This document shows positions 1-8,447 of a stretch of 64,000 nucleotides of DNA, one piece after another (the first letter of the stretch is position 1; every line of letters starts with the position of its first letter). Made by a program: the position numbers and the translations under genes. Source of the stretch: Rhodoplanes tepidamans (GTDB lineage: Bacteria; Pseudomonadota; Alphaproteobacteria; Rhizobiales; Xanthobacteraceae); assembly GCF_030813915.1 (NCBI RefSeq), contig NZ_JAUSUJ010000019.1, positions 62,001-126,000 on the forward strand. Direction: 5' to 3'. The notes beneath the pieces were generated by a model. The model searched no databases, was not told the origin of the DNA, and was given only the letters and a program-made list of their open reading frames with translations.

Positions 1-1092
1 GACGCTGCCGATCTGCCAGATCGCGTTGGTGAAGCCGGTCGCGGCGCCGGCCCGGGCGACGCCGGCCGCCTCGCCGATCAGCGCGAACATCAGCGGCGTG
101 TACACGAAGGCGAACACTCCGAGGAAGGGCGCCAGCCAGCGGAACAGGACGATGCTGTCGGCATGGCCGAACAGGATCAGGACCACCGAGAAGCCGAGGA
201 AGCAGCCGATCACCAGCGGCTTCTTCCGGTCGCCGCCGAGCCAGTCCGACAGCAGTCCGATCAGCGGCTTGGCGAACACGGCGCCGATGCCGAACATCGA
301 CACGATCGCGCCGGCCTCGATGGCCGAGACGTGGTAGCCGCGGATCATCAGCGCGTTGGCCCAGAACGCGAATCCCCAGGTGCCCCACATGGCGCCGAAG
401 CCGGCGGCGGCGAGCAGAAGCAGGTTGCGGTTCGCCACGAGGTCCCGGATCGAGGTTTCGGCGCCCGCCTTGGGGCCGTCCTCGAGGGCGGGCGGACGGC
501 GGCCGAGCACGATCCAGGCGAGGACCGCGCCGGAGAGCGTCACCAGCCCGAGCATGCGGTAGACGCCCTGCCAGCCGAACAGCGCCGTCAGGGTCGGGAC
601 CGTGGCGTTGGCGACCACCACGCCGAGCGATGTCGCCGAGGTGAGCAGGCCCATCGCGCGGCCGCGCTCGAGCTTGCCGAACCACATCATCATCAGCTTG
701 ACGCAGGCGGTTGGGTTGGCGCCGGCCGACAGGCCCATGACGGCCTGGGCCGCGAGGCCCCAGGCGACCGACGCGGTGAAGCTGAACAGGAATGTCGACG
801 CCGCGAGCGCCACCAGCGTGACCGTCAGGGTGGCACGCGGGCCGAGGCGATCGCAGGCGACGCCGCCGATGGCGTTGGAGACGACGTAGCCGACATAGAA
901 GGCCGTGACGAAGACGCCGAGCGCCGCCAGCGGCAGCGACAGCCCGTGGCCGACCTCGATGGCGACGTTGCCCCAGGCGAGGCGGTCGACGAAGGTCAGC
1001 AGGAACGAGAACCAGGCGACGAACAGCACGCCCCAGCGTGCCGCCGGCTTCGCGGGCGCCGCGACCGCGCCCTGCAGGATCGAATCCGTCAT
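1..1092 (-). CDS. MFS transporter, C-terminus cut by window edge
   Basis: This is the first 364 codons of a major facilitator superfamily permease. The reading frame is open from an ATG at 1092 to the left edge, so the C-terminus lies outside. Visible are a short polar N-terminus, then repeated hydrophobic helices (for example WGVLFVAWFSFLLTFVDRL and the VTAFYVGYVVSN segment) and the basic inter-helix loop GGVACDRLGPRATLT, typical of the MFS loop 2-3. The start lies 10 bp after the FAD oxidoreductase stop on the same strand, so the two probably form one transcript. The pair is divergent from a LysR regulator, which suggests uptake of an organic acid or aromatic substrate oxidised by the neighbour. 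The substrate is not evident from the sequence. Confidence 0.88.
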   Translation of the reverse strand, partial: MTDSILQGAVAAPAKPAARWGVLFVAWFSFLLTFVDRLAWGNVAIEVGHGLSLPLAALGVFVTAFYVGYVVSNAIGGVACDRLGPRATLTVTLVALAASTFLFSFTASVAWGLAAQAVMGLSAGANPTACVKLMMMWFGKLERGRAMGLLTSATSLGVVVANATVPTLTALFGWQGVYRMLGLVTLSGAVLAWIVLGRRPPALEDGPKAGAETSIRDLVANRNLLLLAAAGFGAMWGTWGFAFWANALMIRGYHVSAIEAGAIVSMFGIGAVFAKPLIGLLSDWLGGDRKKPLVIGCFLGFSVVLILFGHADSIVLFRWLAPFLGVFAFVYTPLMFALIGEAAGVARAGAATGFTNAIWQIGSV

Positions 1093-1102
1093 CGAGAAAT
1101 CC

Positions 1103-2470
1103 TCACCACTGTGTGCCGAGATAGGCGCCGTCCGCTTCCAGGCGCCGCTGCAGTTGCGCGACCGCGAGGTCGCGCGGCGCCACGGCGCGGTCGAGCGCCA
1201 GGGCCGCGGCCGTGCCGGCCGCCTGGCCCATCACGAAACAGGCGCCGGTCACCCGCGCGGCCGACTGTCCCTCGTGGGTCATCGAGGCGCAGCGGCCGGC
1301 GACGAGGAGGTTGTCGACGCCCTTCGGCAGGATCATCCGGTAGGGCAGGTGGTTGAAGCCTCGCCCCTGCGGATCGCTGTGCCAGCGGTAGACGACGGCG
1401 CCGTCGAGATGTGCCTCGACGGGCCAGCCGTTGACTCCCACCGTGTCGGCGAAGCTCGCCGCGTCGAGCACGTCGGACTCGGAGAGCTGATAGTCGCCGA
1501 CGATCCGGCGCGTCTCGCGGATGCCGACCTGCGGTCCGATCTCGACGATGTAGCAGTCCTCGAAGCCGGGCAGCGTGCGCAGGAACCGCAGGATCTCGAA
1601 GGCCTGGCGGCGGCCCTCGATCTCGCCGTGGCTCAGGCTCGCGGCGTCGGTCCCGTCGACCGCGGAGCCGTCCGGATTGCGCTGCTGTGTGATGTTGACG
1701 CGCCACTCGATGGCGCGCTTCTGCGGCCGCAGCACCGCGCCCTTGCGCGGGAACCGGAACTCGCCGCGCGCCTCGGCCTCCTGCATCAGGCGGTCGACCT
1801 CGCGCCAGATGTCGCCGGCGCGTGCCGGGTCGACGCCGTTGACCCGGAACATCATCGACGGGAACAGCAGATTGCCGCGACCGTCGCCCTTCTCGAACGG
1901 CGCGCCCGCCCAGGCGGCGAGATCGCCGTCGCCCGAGGCGTCGACGAACACCCCGCCCCGGATGGCCCGGCGGCCCGACTTGGTCTCGACCAGGAGGGCG
2001 TCGACGACGCCGTCCGCCGCCATCACGACGCCCGCCCCGACCGCATGGAACAGCAGATGGACCCCGTGCGACAGCAGGAGGTCGTCGGCCGCGGCCTTGT
2101 AGGCCGAGACGTCGTAGGCCTGCGCCATGATTCGGTTCATCACCTTGTGCGGCGCGTTGAGGCCGCCCAGCCGGTCGATGCGGTCGAGCAGGGCGTCGGC
2201 GACGCCGTGCACGACAGTGCGCATCTCGCCGTGCACGGTGGCGTGCAGTCCGCAGAAATTGGTGACGCCGGCGGCCGTGCCCATGCCGCCGAGGAAGCCG
2301 TAGCGCTCGATCAGGATCGTCGTGCGGCCCGCTTGCGCGGCGGCGACGGCGGCGGCGATGCCGGCGGGGCCACCGCCGAGAACCACCACCTCGTACTCGC
2401 CCAGCACCTCGACGCGGCGCTCCGGCTCGACCAGCGTCGACACCGCGTTTCGTCTCGGTTCGGAAACCAT
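1103..2470 (-). CDS. FAD-dependent oxidoreductase
   Basis: This flavoprotein oxidoreductase of about 455 residues begins with a dinucleotide-binding motif (VVVLGGGPAGIAAAVAAAQ) followed by an acidic strand end (ILIERYGFLGGMGT), the pattern of FAD-binding proteins of the FAD_oxidored type. A second FAD contact is likely near FVDASGDGDLAAWAG, and the C-terminus has a LLVAGRCASMTHEGQSAARV stretch typical of the FAD pyrophosphate site. The frame stays open to an ATG at 2521, but the ATG at 2470 is preceded by a good Shine-Dalgarno (GAAGGGG) and begins just before the fold, so I chose it. The downstream partner is the MFS gene 10 bp away. The substrate is unknown. Confidence 0.85.
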   Translation of the reverse strand: MVSEPRRNAVSTLVEPERRVEVLGEYEVVVLGGGPAGIAAAVAAAQAGRTTILIERYGFLGGMGTAAGVTNFCGLHATVHGEMRTVVHGVADALLDRIDRLGGLNAPHKVMNRIMAQAYDVSAYKAAADDLLLSHGVHLLFHAVGAGVVMAADGVVDALLVETKSGRRAIRGGVFVDASGDGDLAAWAGAPFEKGDGRGNLLFPSMMFRVNGVDPARAGDIWREVDRLMQEAEARGEFRFPRKGAVLRPQKRAIEWRVNITQQRNPDGSAVDGTDAASLSHGEIEGRRQAFEILRFLRTLPGFEDCYIVEIGPQVGIRETRRIVGDYQLSESDVLDAASFADTVGVNGWPVEAHLDGAVVYRWHSDPQGRGFNHLPYRMILPKGVDNLLVAGRCASMTHEGQSAARVTGACFVMGQAAGTAAALALDRAVAPRDLAVAQLQRRLEADGAYLGTQW

Positions 2471-2575
2471 GCCCGCCCCTTCGTTGTGTTTTTCTTGCGG
2501 GCGGACTGTAGGCTCCTCCAATCTGCGCTAAAAACAGCCGACACGAGGCATCTGCTTTCGCGAATCGAGAACAAT
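2471..2575. promoter_or_regulatory. Divergent promoter region, FAD oxidoreductase/LysR
   Basis: This 105-bp spacer separates the FAD oxidoreductase from the LysR gene. It is less GC-rich than its surroundings and contains a TTCGCGAA palindrome close to the LysR start. LysR proteins commonly bind T-N11-A sites in the gap to a divergent target gene, so this is the expected operator position. No exact site can be fixed by eye. Confidence 0.5.
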
Positions 2576-3508
2576 ATGGACGCGATGACCAACCTGAAGG
2601 CGTTCGTGGCGACGGCCCGAACCGGCAGCTTCTCGCGGGCGGCACGCGAGCTCGGGGTGGCGCCGTCGGTGGTCACCAAACGCGTCGGTCAGCTCGAGCA
2701 CGAGATCCGCCGCAGCCTGTTCGTGCGCTCGACCCGGCGGGTCGAGCTCACCGACGCCGGCCGCCGGTTCCTGCCGCGCGTTCGCGCGCTGATCAGCGAT
2801 TTCGAGGACACCTTCGCCACCATGCGGCGGCCCCGGAAGCACCTCGAGGGGCACATCCGGATCAAGTCGCCGACCACGCTGACCGTCACGCGGCTCGGCG
2901 GGCTGTTCGGCGGCTTCCAGAGCGCGCATCCGCTGGTCAGCATGGAAGTTGTGCTGATCGACGGGCCGGTCAATCCGATCGAGGAGGGATACGACGTCGC
3001 GATCGGCGCCTTCGCGCCGACCTTCCCGGACGTCGTCGACGTGCCGCTGTGCCCGCTGCGCCGGGTCGTGTGCGCGGCGCCCGCCTATCTGAACCGGCGC
3101 GGCCATCCGAAGCATCCGCGCAACCTCGTCACCCAGGACTGCCTGGTGTTCACGCCCTCCGGCACTGTGTGGGACTTCACCGGGCCGCAGGGGCCGATCA
3201 GCGTGGAGGTGCGGCCGCGTTTCGCCAGCAACGACGGCCAGCTCCTGGTCGCGGCCGCGGTCGAGGGAAACGGCATCGGCCTGCTGTCGCGCTACGCCTG
3301 CGCGGCGCCGCTCCGCGACGGCCGCTTGGTCCCCGTGCTGCCCGACTACGCCGTGCCGGACATGCTGATCAAGGCGGTAGTCCCCGAAGCCAAGATCGAC
3401 CAGCCGGTCCTCCGGGCGCTGCTGGCCTGGCTGGCCGAACGCTTGGCGCCGGCCACCGCGCCGGAGCTGGACGGCGAGCCGGCGTCTACCTGCCCGCCGG
3501 CGGGCTAG
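2576..3508 (+). CDS. LysR-family transcriptional regulator
   Basis: This 310-residue LysR-type regulator has an N-terminal winged helix at about residues 7-65, with the typical run FVATARTGSFSRAARELGV and the recognition segment SVVTKRVGQLEHEI. The effector-binding domain follows (LEGHIRIKSPTTLTVTRLGG onward). The reading frame is open far upstream, but homologous sequence starts only at the ATG at 2576; ATG 2585 is an alternative. It is divergent from the FAD oxidoreductase/MFS pair, which is its probable target. The effector is unknown. Confidence 0.9.
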   Translation: MDAMTNLKAFVATARTGSFSRAARELGVAPSVVTKRVGQLEHEIRRSLFVRSTRRVELTDAGRRFLPRVRALISDFEDTFATMRRPRKHLEGHIRIKSPTTLTVTRLGGLFGGFQSAHPLVSMEVVLIDGPVNPIEEGYDVAIGAFAPTFPDVVDVPLCPLRRVVCAAPAYLNRRGHPKHPRNLVTQDCLVFTPSGTVWDFTGPQGPISVEVRPRFASNDGQLLVAAAVEGNGIGLLSRYACAAPLRDGRLVPVLPDYAVPDMLIKAVVPEAKIDQPVLRALLAWLAERLAPATAPELDGEPASTCPPAG

Positions 3509-3669
3509 CCGGACCACACGGCCCGGATGCGGCAGGCTGACGCGGCCCGACGCCGCAGGGCGGAACTCTTGCGTCCGGCCGGACCTCCCCGGATAAACCA
3601 GAGTTCCTGCACCTCCGATCCTTCGCCGGTCGATCGCGTCACCGGCCGTCCCGAGAGAGCCGCGCCGAC

Positions 3670-4425
3670 ATGCTCGACCTCCTGACCGACCCGCACGCCT
3701 GGGCCGCCCTCGTCACCCTGAGCGCGCTCGAGATCGTCCTCGGCATCGACAATGTCGTCTTCATCTCGATCCTGGTCTCCAGGCTCGACCCGAAGATCGC
3801 CGACAAGGCGCGCAAGCTCGGCCTCGGCCTCGCCCTGGTCTTCCGCATCCTGCTCCTGTTCACGCTGACCTGGCTGATGAGCCTGTCGGCGCCGCTGTTC
3901 TCGGCGATGGGGCGGGCGTTCTCCTGGCACGACATCATCCTGATCGCCGGCGGCCTGTTCCTGATCGCCAAGGCGACCCACGAGATGCACGCCGAGATCG
4001 AGGCGGCGGCCGACGAGGAGGAGGGCGTCGAGTCCGCCGCCATCAAGGCGGCGTTCGGCCTGATCATCCTGCAGATCATCGTCATCGACCTGGTCTTCTC
4101 GATCGACTCGATCGTCACGGCGATCGGCATGGCGCAGGACATCCGCATCATGGTCGCGGCCGTGCTGATCGCCGTGACGGTGATGTTCGTGGCGTCCGGG
4201 CCGGTGGCGCGCTTCGTCGCCGCGCATCCGACCACCAAGATGCTGGCGCTGGCCTTCCTGGTGCTGATCGGCGTCGCGCTCGTCGCCGACGGCTTCGAGG
4301 TCCACATCCCGCGCGGCTACATCTACTTCGCCATGGCGTTCGCCGGCGCCGTCGAGGCGTTCAACATCATCGCGCTGCGCAAGCGCCGCCGCCGCCGGCT
4401 GATCGAGCCGCAGAAGCCGGTGTGA
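3670..4425 (+). CDS. TerC-family integral membrane protein
   Basis: This 251-residue polytopic membrane protein has seven or so hydrophobic segments. It contains the two signature motifs of the TerC family: EIVLGIDNVVFI near residue 21 (E21, D27) and DLVFSIDSIVTA in the second half. These intramembrane acidic residues are thought to handle divalent metal in this family, and relatives are linked to tellurite resistance or manganese export. A cytoplasmic loop rich in Glu (EIEAAADEEEG) separates the two halves. The C-terminus is very basic (KRRRRR). The gene stands alone; no ter cluster is present, so a role in metal homeostasis or in metalation of exported proteins is more likely than tellurite resistance itself. 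Confidence 0.9.
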   Translation: MLDLLTDPHAWAALVTLSALEIVLGIDNVVFISILVSRLDPKIADKARKLGLGLALVFRILLLFTLTWLMSLSAPLFSAMGRAFSWHDIILIAGGLFLIAKATHEMHAEIEAAADEEEGVESAAIKAAFGLIILQIIVIDLVFSIDSIVTAIGMAQDIRIMVAAVLIAVTVMFVASGPVARFVAAHPTTKMLALAFLVLIGVALVADGFEVHIPRGYIYFAMAFAGAVEAFNIIALRKRRRRRLIEPQKPV

Positions 4426-4446
4426 GCCGGCCATCGGCTGGGGCGC

Positions 4447-4484
4447 CGACCGAGAGATGAAACCGCGTCCCTGACTCTCGGTCG
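4447..4484 (+). terminator. Hairpin after the TerC gene
   Basis: A perfect 10-bp stem (CGACCGAGAG with CTCTCGGTCG) encloses an 18-nt loop, starting 21 nt after the TerC stop codon. There is no U-run, so it may be a processing or attenuating hairpin rather than a classical intrinsic terminator. Confidence 0.4.
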
Positions 4485-4542
4485 CGTGCCCCGGCACGGA
4501 TCTTGACCGCCTCGTCCGACCGAGCCGGGCCCCGGTCCTGGC

Positions 4543-4610
4543 CTCCTGTCCCGGGGTCTGCGTCCCGGGTCGCGGCGCGGTGCGCCGCGCCCGGGACACG
4601 AGGCCCGTCC
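4543..4610. repeat. GC-rich hairpin repeat (family D, copy 1)
   Basis: This palindromic block has a CCCGGGTCGCGGCGC arm matched by GCGCCGCGCCCGGG. The same design (a CCCGG arm, an inner GCGGTGCG-type stem and a flanking CACGAGG or its complement) recurs at 19869-20000. The rest of the 380-bp gap between TerC and the oxidoreductase shows no open frame that looks coding. Confidence 0.5.
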
Positions 4611-4805
4611 CGGCGCGGCGCCCGCACCCGGTCGCTGTTCTTCCCATGACAGCCCTGCAACCGGCGCCCGGCCTCGGGCCATGGTCGTGCTTGCGCGGCC
4701 GGACCCGTTTCCTATGATCGGGCTCCCGGGGGCGGCCCGCCGCCGGTCTTTCCGCACAATCGGCCCGGGCCGAGCGTCCCGGGATGCAATCCGGAGGAGA
4801 CGTCC

Positions 4806-5783
4806 ATGGTGGCTGCCGTGCGTGTGCACAAGGTCGGCGGACCCGAAGTGCTGACCTTCGAGGAGGTCGACGTTCCGGCGCCGGGTCCGGGCCAGATCCG
4901 CATCAGGCAGGCGGCCTGCGGCATCAACTTCATCGACACCTATTTCCGCCAGGGCATGTACGCCTCGCCGACCGGGCTGCCCTTCGTGGTCGGCAACGAG
5001 GGGGCCGGCACCGTCACGGCGGTCGGCCCGGACGTGACCGATTTCGCGGTCGGCGACAGGGTCGCCTATGTGATCACGCTCGGCGGCTACGCCGAGGAGC
5101 GCATCCTGCCGGCGGCGCGCGCCCTGAAGGTGCCGGACGGCGTCGACCTCGCCGAGGCCGGCGGCATGATGCTCAAGGGCATGACGGTCTGCTACCTGCT
5201 GCGCCGCACCTTCAAGGTCGAGAAGGGCCACACCATCCTGATCCACGCCGCGGCCGGCGGCGTCGGCCAGATCGTCTGCCAGTGGGCCAAGCATCTCGGC
5301 GCCACCGTGATCGGCACGGTCGGCTCGAAGGACAAGGGCGAGATCGCCACCTCGCTCGGCTGCGACCACGTCGTGTACTACCGCGACGAGGACTTCGTCG
5401 CCCGGGTCAAGGAGATCACCGGCGGGGCGCTGTGCGACGTCGTCTACGACGGCGTCGGCAAGACGACGTTTCCGGCGTCGCTCGACTGCATCCGGCCGCT
5501 CGGCATGTTCGTCTCGTTCGGCAGCGCGTCGGGCCCGGTCGAGGCCTTCAACATCAACCTGCTGCAGGCCAAGGGCTCGCTGTTCGCGACGCGGCCGACC
5601 CTCAACCACTACGCCGCGACCCGTCCCGACTACGAGGGGCTGGCGAACGAGCTGTTCGAGGTGGTGCGGAGCGGCGCCGTCAGGATCCCGGTGCAGACGA
5701 GCTACGCCCTGAAGGACGCCCGGCAGGCCCATGTCGACCTCGAGTCGCGGGCGACCACCGGCTCGTCGATCCTGGTGCCTTGA
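4806..5783 (+). CDS. NADPH:quinone oxidoreductase (MDR family)
   Basis: This 325-residue medium-chain dehydrogenase/reductase is of the quinone oxidoreductase type. The N-terminal GroES-like domain is followed by a Rossmann motif (HAAAGGVGQIVCQWAKHLGA) for NADPH. No structural zinc cysteine cluster is visible, as in QOR proteins and unlike zinc alcohol dehydrogenases. The motif GLPFVVGNEGAGTV is typical of the family. The start at 4806 has a strong Shine-Dalgarno (GGAGGAG). The stop overlaps the TTG start of the CPBP gene by three of four bases, so the two are probably translationally coupled. Confidence 0.92.
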   Translation: MVAAVRVHKVGGPEVLTFEEVDVPAPGPGQIRIRQAACGINFIDTYFRQGMYASPTGLPFVVGNEGAGTVTAVGPDVTDFAVGDRVAYVITLGGYAEERILPAARALKVPDGVDLAEAGGMMLKGMTVCYLLRRTFKVEKGHTILIHAAAGGVGQIVCQWAKHLGATVIGTVGSKDKGEIATSLGCDHVVYYRDEDFVARVKEITGGALCDVVYDGVGKTTFPASLDCIRPLGMFVSFGSASGPVEAFNINLLQAKGSLFATRPTLNHYAATRPDYEGLANELFEVVRSGAVRIPVQTSYALKDARQAHVDLESRATTGSSILVP

Positions 5784-6502
5784 GCGCCGCCGAAGACGCC
5801 GGGGCGCCGCCCTGGGGCATCCCGGCGACCCTCGCCATCGCGGTCCTGGCCTTCGGGCTCGGGCAGGCGGTGGCGGCGGTCGGCCTGTCGGCGTGGCTCG
5901 GCCCGGCGGCCCTCGCCGGGCCGGCACTGCCGACCGACGGCACCGCCGTCGTGCTGGTGGTGCTCGCCGCCAACCTGATCCAGACCGTCACGCTGGTGCT
6001 CGCGGCGCGGGTGCGGGGCGGCGCGGCCGTCGCCTATCTGGGCCTCGACGTGCCGGGCCGGCGCGACGTGCTGGTCGGCGTCGCCAGCCTGGTCGCGCTG
6101 GTGGTGGTCGCCGACATCGCCACCGTCGCGGCGGGCCGCGACCTCGTCCCGCCGGTGCAGATCGCCACCTGGCGCAGCGCCGCCGCGCAGGGCGTGCTGC
6201 CGCTGCTGTGGTTCGCCCTGGTGATCGTCGCCCCGATCGGCGAGGAGCTCCTGTTCCGCGGCTTCGTGTTCCGCGGCTGCGCCCGCTCGGACACCGGCGC
6301 GATGCCCACCATCGTGCTGACGGCCTTCGTCTTCGCGCTCCTGCACGTGCAGTACGACTGGGTCGGCATCCTGCTGATCTTCGCCGTCGGCCTGCTGCTC
6401 GGCTGGCTGCGCTGGCGGACCGGCTCGACCACGTTGGTGATCCTGCTCCACGTCCTCCTCAATCTCGAGGGGACGATCGAGACCATGCTGATGGCGGGGT
6501 AG
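5780..6502 (+). CDS. CPBP-family intramembrane glutamic endopeptidase
   Basis: This integral membrane protein of about 240 residues carries the three CPBP (Abi/CAAX-protease-like) motifs: EELLFRGFVFRG (EExxxR), FALLHV (FxxxH) and HVLLN (HxxxN). These place the catalytic glutamates and metal or water-binding histidines within the membrane. There is no ATG near the expected N-terminus. The best start is TTG at 5780, which overlaps the preceding stop in TTGA form, so it would be read by reinitiation after the quinone oxidoreductase. Family members process prenylated proteins, bacteriocins or membrane substrates; here the substrate is unknown. Confidence 0.85.
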   Translation: MSAAEDAGAPPWGIPATLAIAVLAFGLGQAVAAVGLSAWLGPAALAGPALPTDGTAVVLVVLAANLIQTVTLVLAARVRGGAAVAYLGLDVPGRRDVLVGVASLVALVVVADIATVAAGRDLVPPVQIATWRSAAAQGVLPLLWFALVIVAPIGEELLFRGFVFRGCARSDTGAMPTIVLTAFVFALLHVQYDWVGILLIFAVGLLLGWLRWRTGSTTLVILLHVLLNLEGTIETMLMAG

Positions 6503-6546
6503 GGCCGCGAGGACGAGGGCTCGTGCCCGCGGCTCGAACTTGGACC

Positions 6547-6718
6547 CGTCATCCTGAGGCGCGCGCCGAAGGCGAGCCTCGAAGGATGCGGCCCGGGCCC
6601 GTTCCGAAGGGCTCCAGCCGCTCCGGACATCGCTGGATTTCGATTGTGTCGGCGACGTCCGAATCGGGGCCGTCGCCCCTCGAGGCTCGGGCTTCGCCCG
6701 AGCGCCTCAGAGTGACGG
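6547..6718. repeat. Paired-hairpin intergenic repeat (family B, copy 1)
   Basis: The left hairpin at about 6547-6588 runs from ATCCTGAGG through a GC stem to CCTCGAAGGAT. The right hairpin at about 6676-6718 runs in the inverse sense, from CCCTCGAGG through CTCGGGCTTCGCCCGAG to CCTCAGAGTGACG. The same two-part design recurs at 37221-37335 and 62849-62968. It fills most of the 244-bp gap between the convergent CPBP and FkbM genes. Confidence 0.6.
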
Positions 6719-6746
6719 CGCGACGTTGTGCCGAAGACCGCCGTCG

Positions 6747-7673
6747 TCACTCCTCGTGGATCTGCCCGCCGTCGTAGCCGCAGGCGATGCGGCCGAGGGC
6801 GAAGCGGAACGCCTCGCTGCCGAGGTCGGGCAGGGCGGCGCCCTCGCCGCGACCGTCGGCGAGGCCGCGCTTCAGCACCGCCGCGAGGGTCGCGTCGTCG
6901 AGCCAGGGCAGGCTCGCCAGGAAGCCGCGCACCAGGGCCTTCGCCAGGGCGTGGTCGGGATGCAGGGCGTTCTCCGGGGCGCGGCCGATCTCGTACATGT
7001 GACGCACCGCGTGCCAGTCGGCGCGCTGCCGGGGCATGCGCTCCCAGACGTCCGGGCACTCCTGCGCGACGTAGAAGCGGTTGAGCGTGTCGTCGAGCGC
7101 GAAGCGGTAGCCGGCGGCGAGCAGCAGCGGCTCCCACGCCGCGTGGGTCGGCGCGTTGGTCACCGGCGCCACCGCCTCGACCAGCACCAGCTTCGGCCGG
7201 AACCGGGTCCAGTCGTTGCCGGCCAGCACGTCGGCCTCGCCGCCCTCGACGTCGACCTTGAGGAGATCGATCGGGCCGAGGTCGTGCGCGGCCAGCAGGG
7301 TCGCCAGCCGCGCCATCGGCCGCCGCTCGGTGGTGAAGGCCGCCCCGAACTCGCCGGCCTGGCGGGCGTGCGCCGCGATCGTGGTGGAGAAGCCGTGCAG
7401 GCGGTCGACCACGTGGAACGCGGCCTCGCCGTCGGTGGCGCCGACCAGGGTGCCGAGCGCGACGTCGCGCGGCCGCAGCCGGCCGTAGAGGGCGAGCAGG
7501 TCGGCCTGCGGCTCGATCACCAGGCCGCGCCAGCCGCGCTCGTAGAGCCGAAACGTGACGTTGTCGGCGACCGGATGGCCGGCGCCGACGTCGACATAGG
7601 TGCCCGGCGTCCGCCCGCCGAAGGCGAGCCAGACGTGATGGTCTTCCATGTTCTGGGTGTAGGAGAGATCCAT
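6747..7673 (-). CDS. FkbM-family methyltransferase
   Basis: This 308-residue protein carries an FkbM-type SAM-dependent methyltransferase domain in its N-terminal two thirds. It has the SAM motif YVDVGAGHPVADNVT near residues 26-40, an acidic strand end (LVIEP), and the family signature IDLLKVDVEGGEADVL near residue 135. FkbM relatives O-methylate sugars or polyketide hydroxyls, and many reside in polysaccharide loci. The C-terminal third (after VWERMPRQRADWHAVRHM) is extra and not recognised. The gene stands alone downstream of bioD on the same strand, separated by 93 bp. Confidence 0.85.
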   Translation of the reverse strand: MDLSYTQNMEDHHVWLAFGGRTPGTYVDVGAGHPVADNVTFRLYERGWRGLVIEPQADLLALYGRLRPRDVALGTLVGATDGEAAFHVVDRLHGFSTTIAAHARQAGEFGAAFTTERRPMARLATLLAAHDLGPIDLLKVDVEGGEADVLAGNDWTRFRPKLVLVEAVAPVTNAPTHAAWEPLLLAAGYRFALDDTLNRFYVAQECPDVWERMPRQRADWHAVRHMYEIGRAPENALHPDHALAKALVRGFLASLPWLDDATLAAVLKRGLADGRGEGAALPDLGSEAFRFALGRIACGYDGGQIHEE

Positions 7674-7766
7674 GGCGCCGCCCCGTCCCGCGATGACGGC
7701 GCCGAGTGGATCACGGGGCGGCGCGGCGCGCCACCCTGCGGCCGGGCCGGGGCCCGGGACCCGCCG

Positions 7767-8447
7767 TCACACCATGGCGGCGAGCCGGTCGAGCACCGGG
7801 TGCTCGGGGGCGCTCTCGGGCGGCAGGCGCGGCAGCTTCAGCACCGGGACGCCCTTGGCGAAGGTGGTCAGCGTCGACGCCGTCTCGTCGAGCGGGATCG
7901 AGCTGTCGGCGGTCTGGCTGACCACCACGGCCAGGACGCCGAGGCCGCGCCGGGCCAGCACGTCGAGCGCCGTCAGCGTGTGGCTGATGGTGCCCAGATA
8001 GCTGCCGGCGACCAGCACCACGGGGGCGCCGACCGCGACCATCAGGTCGAGCACGGTGCGGGTCTCGTCGAGCGGCGCCATGATGCCGCCGACGCCCTCG
8101 ATCACCATGGCGTCCTGCTTCTTCGCGACGCGGTCGCGGCAGAAGGCGATCACCGCGTCGGCGTCGATGCTGCGGTTCTCGCGCCGCGCCGCGAGATGCG
8201 GCGACAGCGGGGCCTCGAACCGCCACGGCGCGGCCGCCGCGATGGTCTCCTCGTTCGGCTCGGCGCCGGTGGCGGCGATCAGCAGGCCGGCGTCGCTCCC
8301 TTCGGCCTCGCGCGGATCGTAGCCGCTCTGGACCGGCTTCAGCGCCTCGACGGTGCGTCCCTTCGTCTTGAGGGCCCTGATCAGGCCGCGGGACACGAAC
8401 GTCTTGCCCACCTCGGTTCCGGTGGCGCTGACGAAAACGACTGTCAT
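7767..8447 (-). CDS. bioD: ATP-dependent dethiobiotin synthetase
   Basis: This 226-residue enzyme closes the ureido ring of biotin: 7,8-diaminopelargonate plus CO2 and ATP gives dethiobiotin. The N-terminal P-loop is SATGTEVGKTFVS. The substrate-binding stretch LKPVQSGYDP and the VIEGVGGIMAPLD loop are typical of BioD. It starts with an ATG at 8447 that overlaps the bioF stop by four bases (ATGA), so bioF-bioD are translationally coupled. bioA lies divergently 5' of bioF. bioB is not present in the window. Confidence 0.95.
   Translation of the reverse strand: MTVVFVSATGTEVGKTFVSRGLIRALKTKGRTVEALKPVQSGYDPREAEGSDAGLLIAATGAEPNEETIAAAAPWRFEAPLSPHLAARRENRSIDADAVIAFCRDRVAKKQDAMVIEGVGGIMAPLDETRTVLDLMVAVGAPVVLVAGSYLGTISHTLTALDVLARRGLGVLAVVVSQTADSSIPLDETASTLTTFAKGVPVLKLPRLPPESAPEHPVLDRLAAMV

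Noticed and set aside
163-1356. Long plus-strand open frames over the first 3.5 kb and similar frames elsewhere
   Set aside because: They are antisense or off-frame readings of the MFS, FAD oxidoreductase and other genes in very GC-rich DNA. They are full of Arg/Ala/Gly and His and have no domain pattern.
2311-2679. Minus-strand frame spanning the LysR/FAD oxidoreductase promoter
   Set aside because: It covers the start of LysR in antisense and shows no family features.
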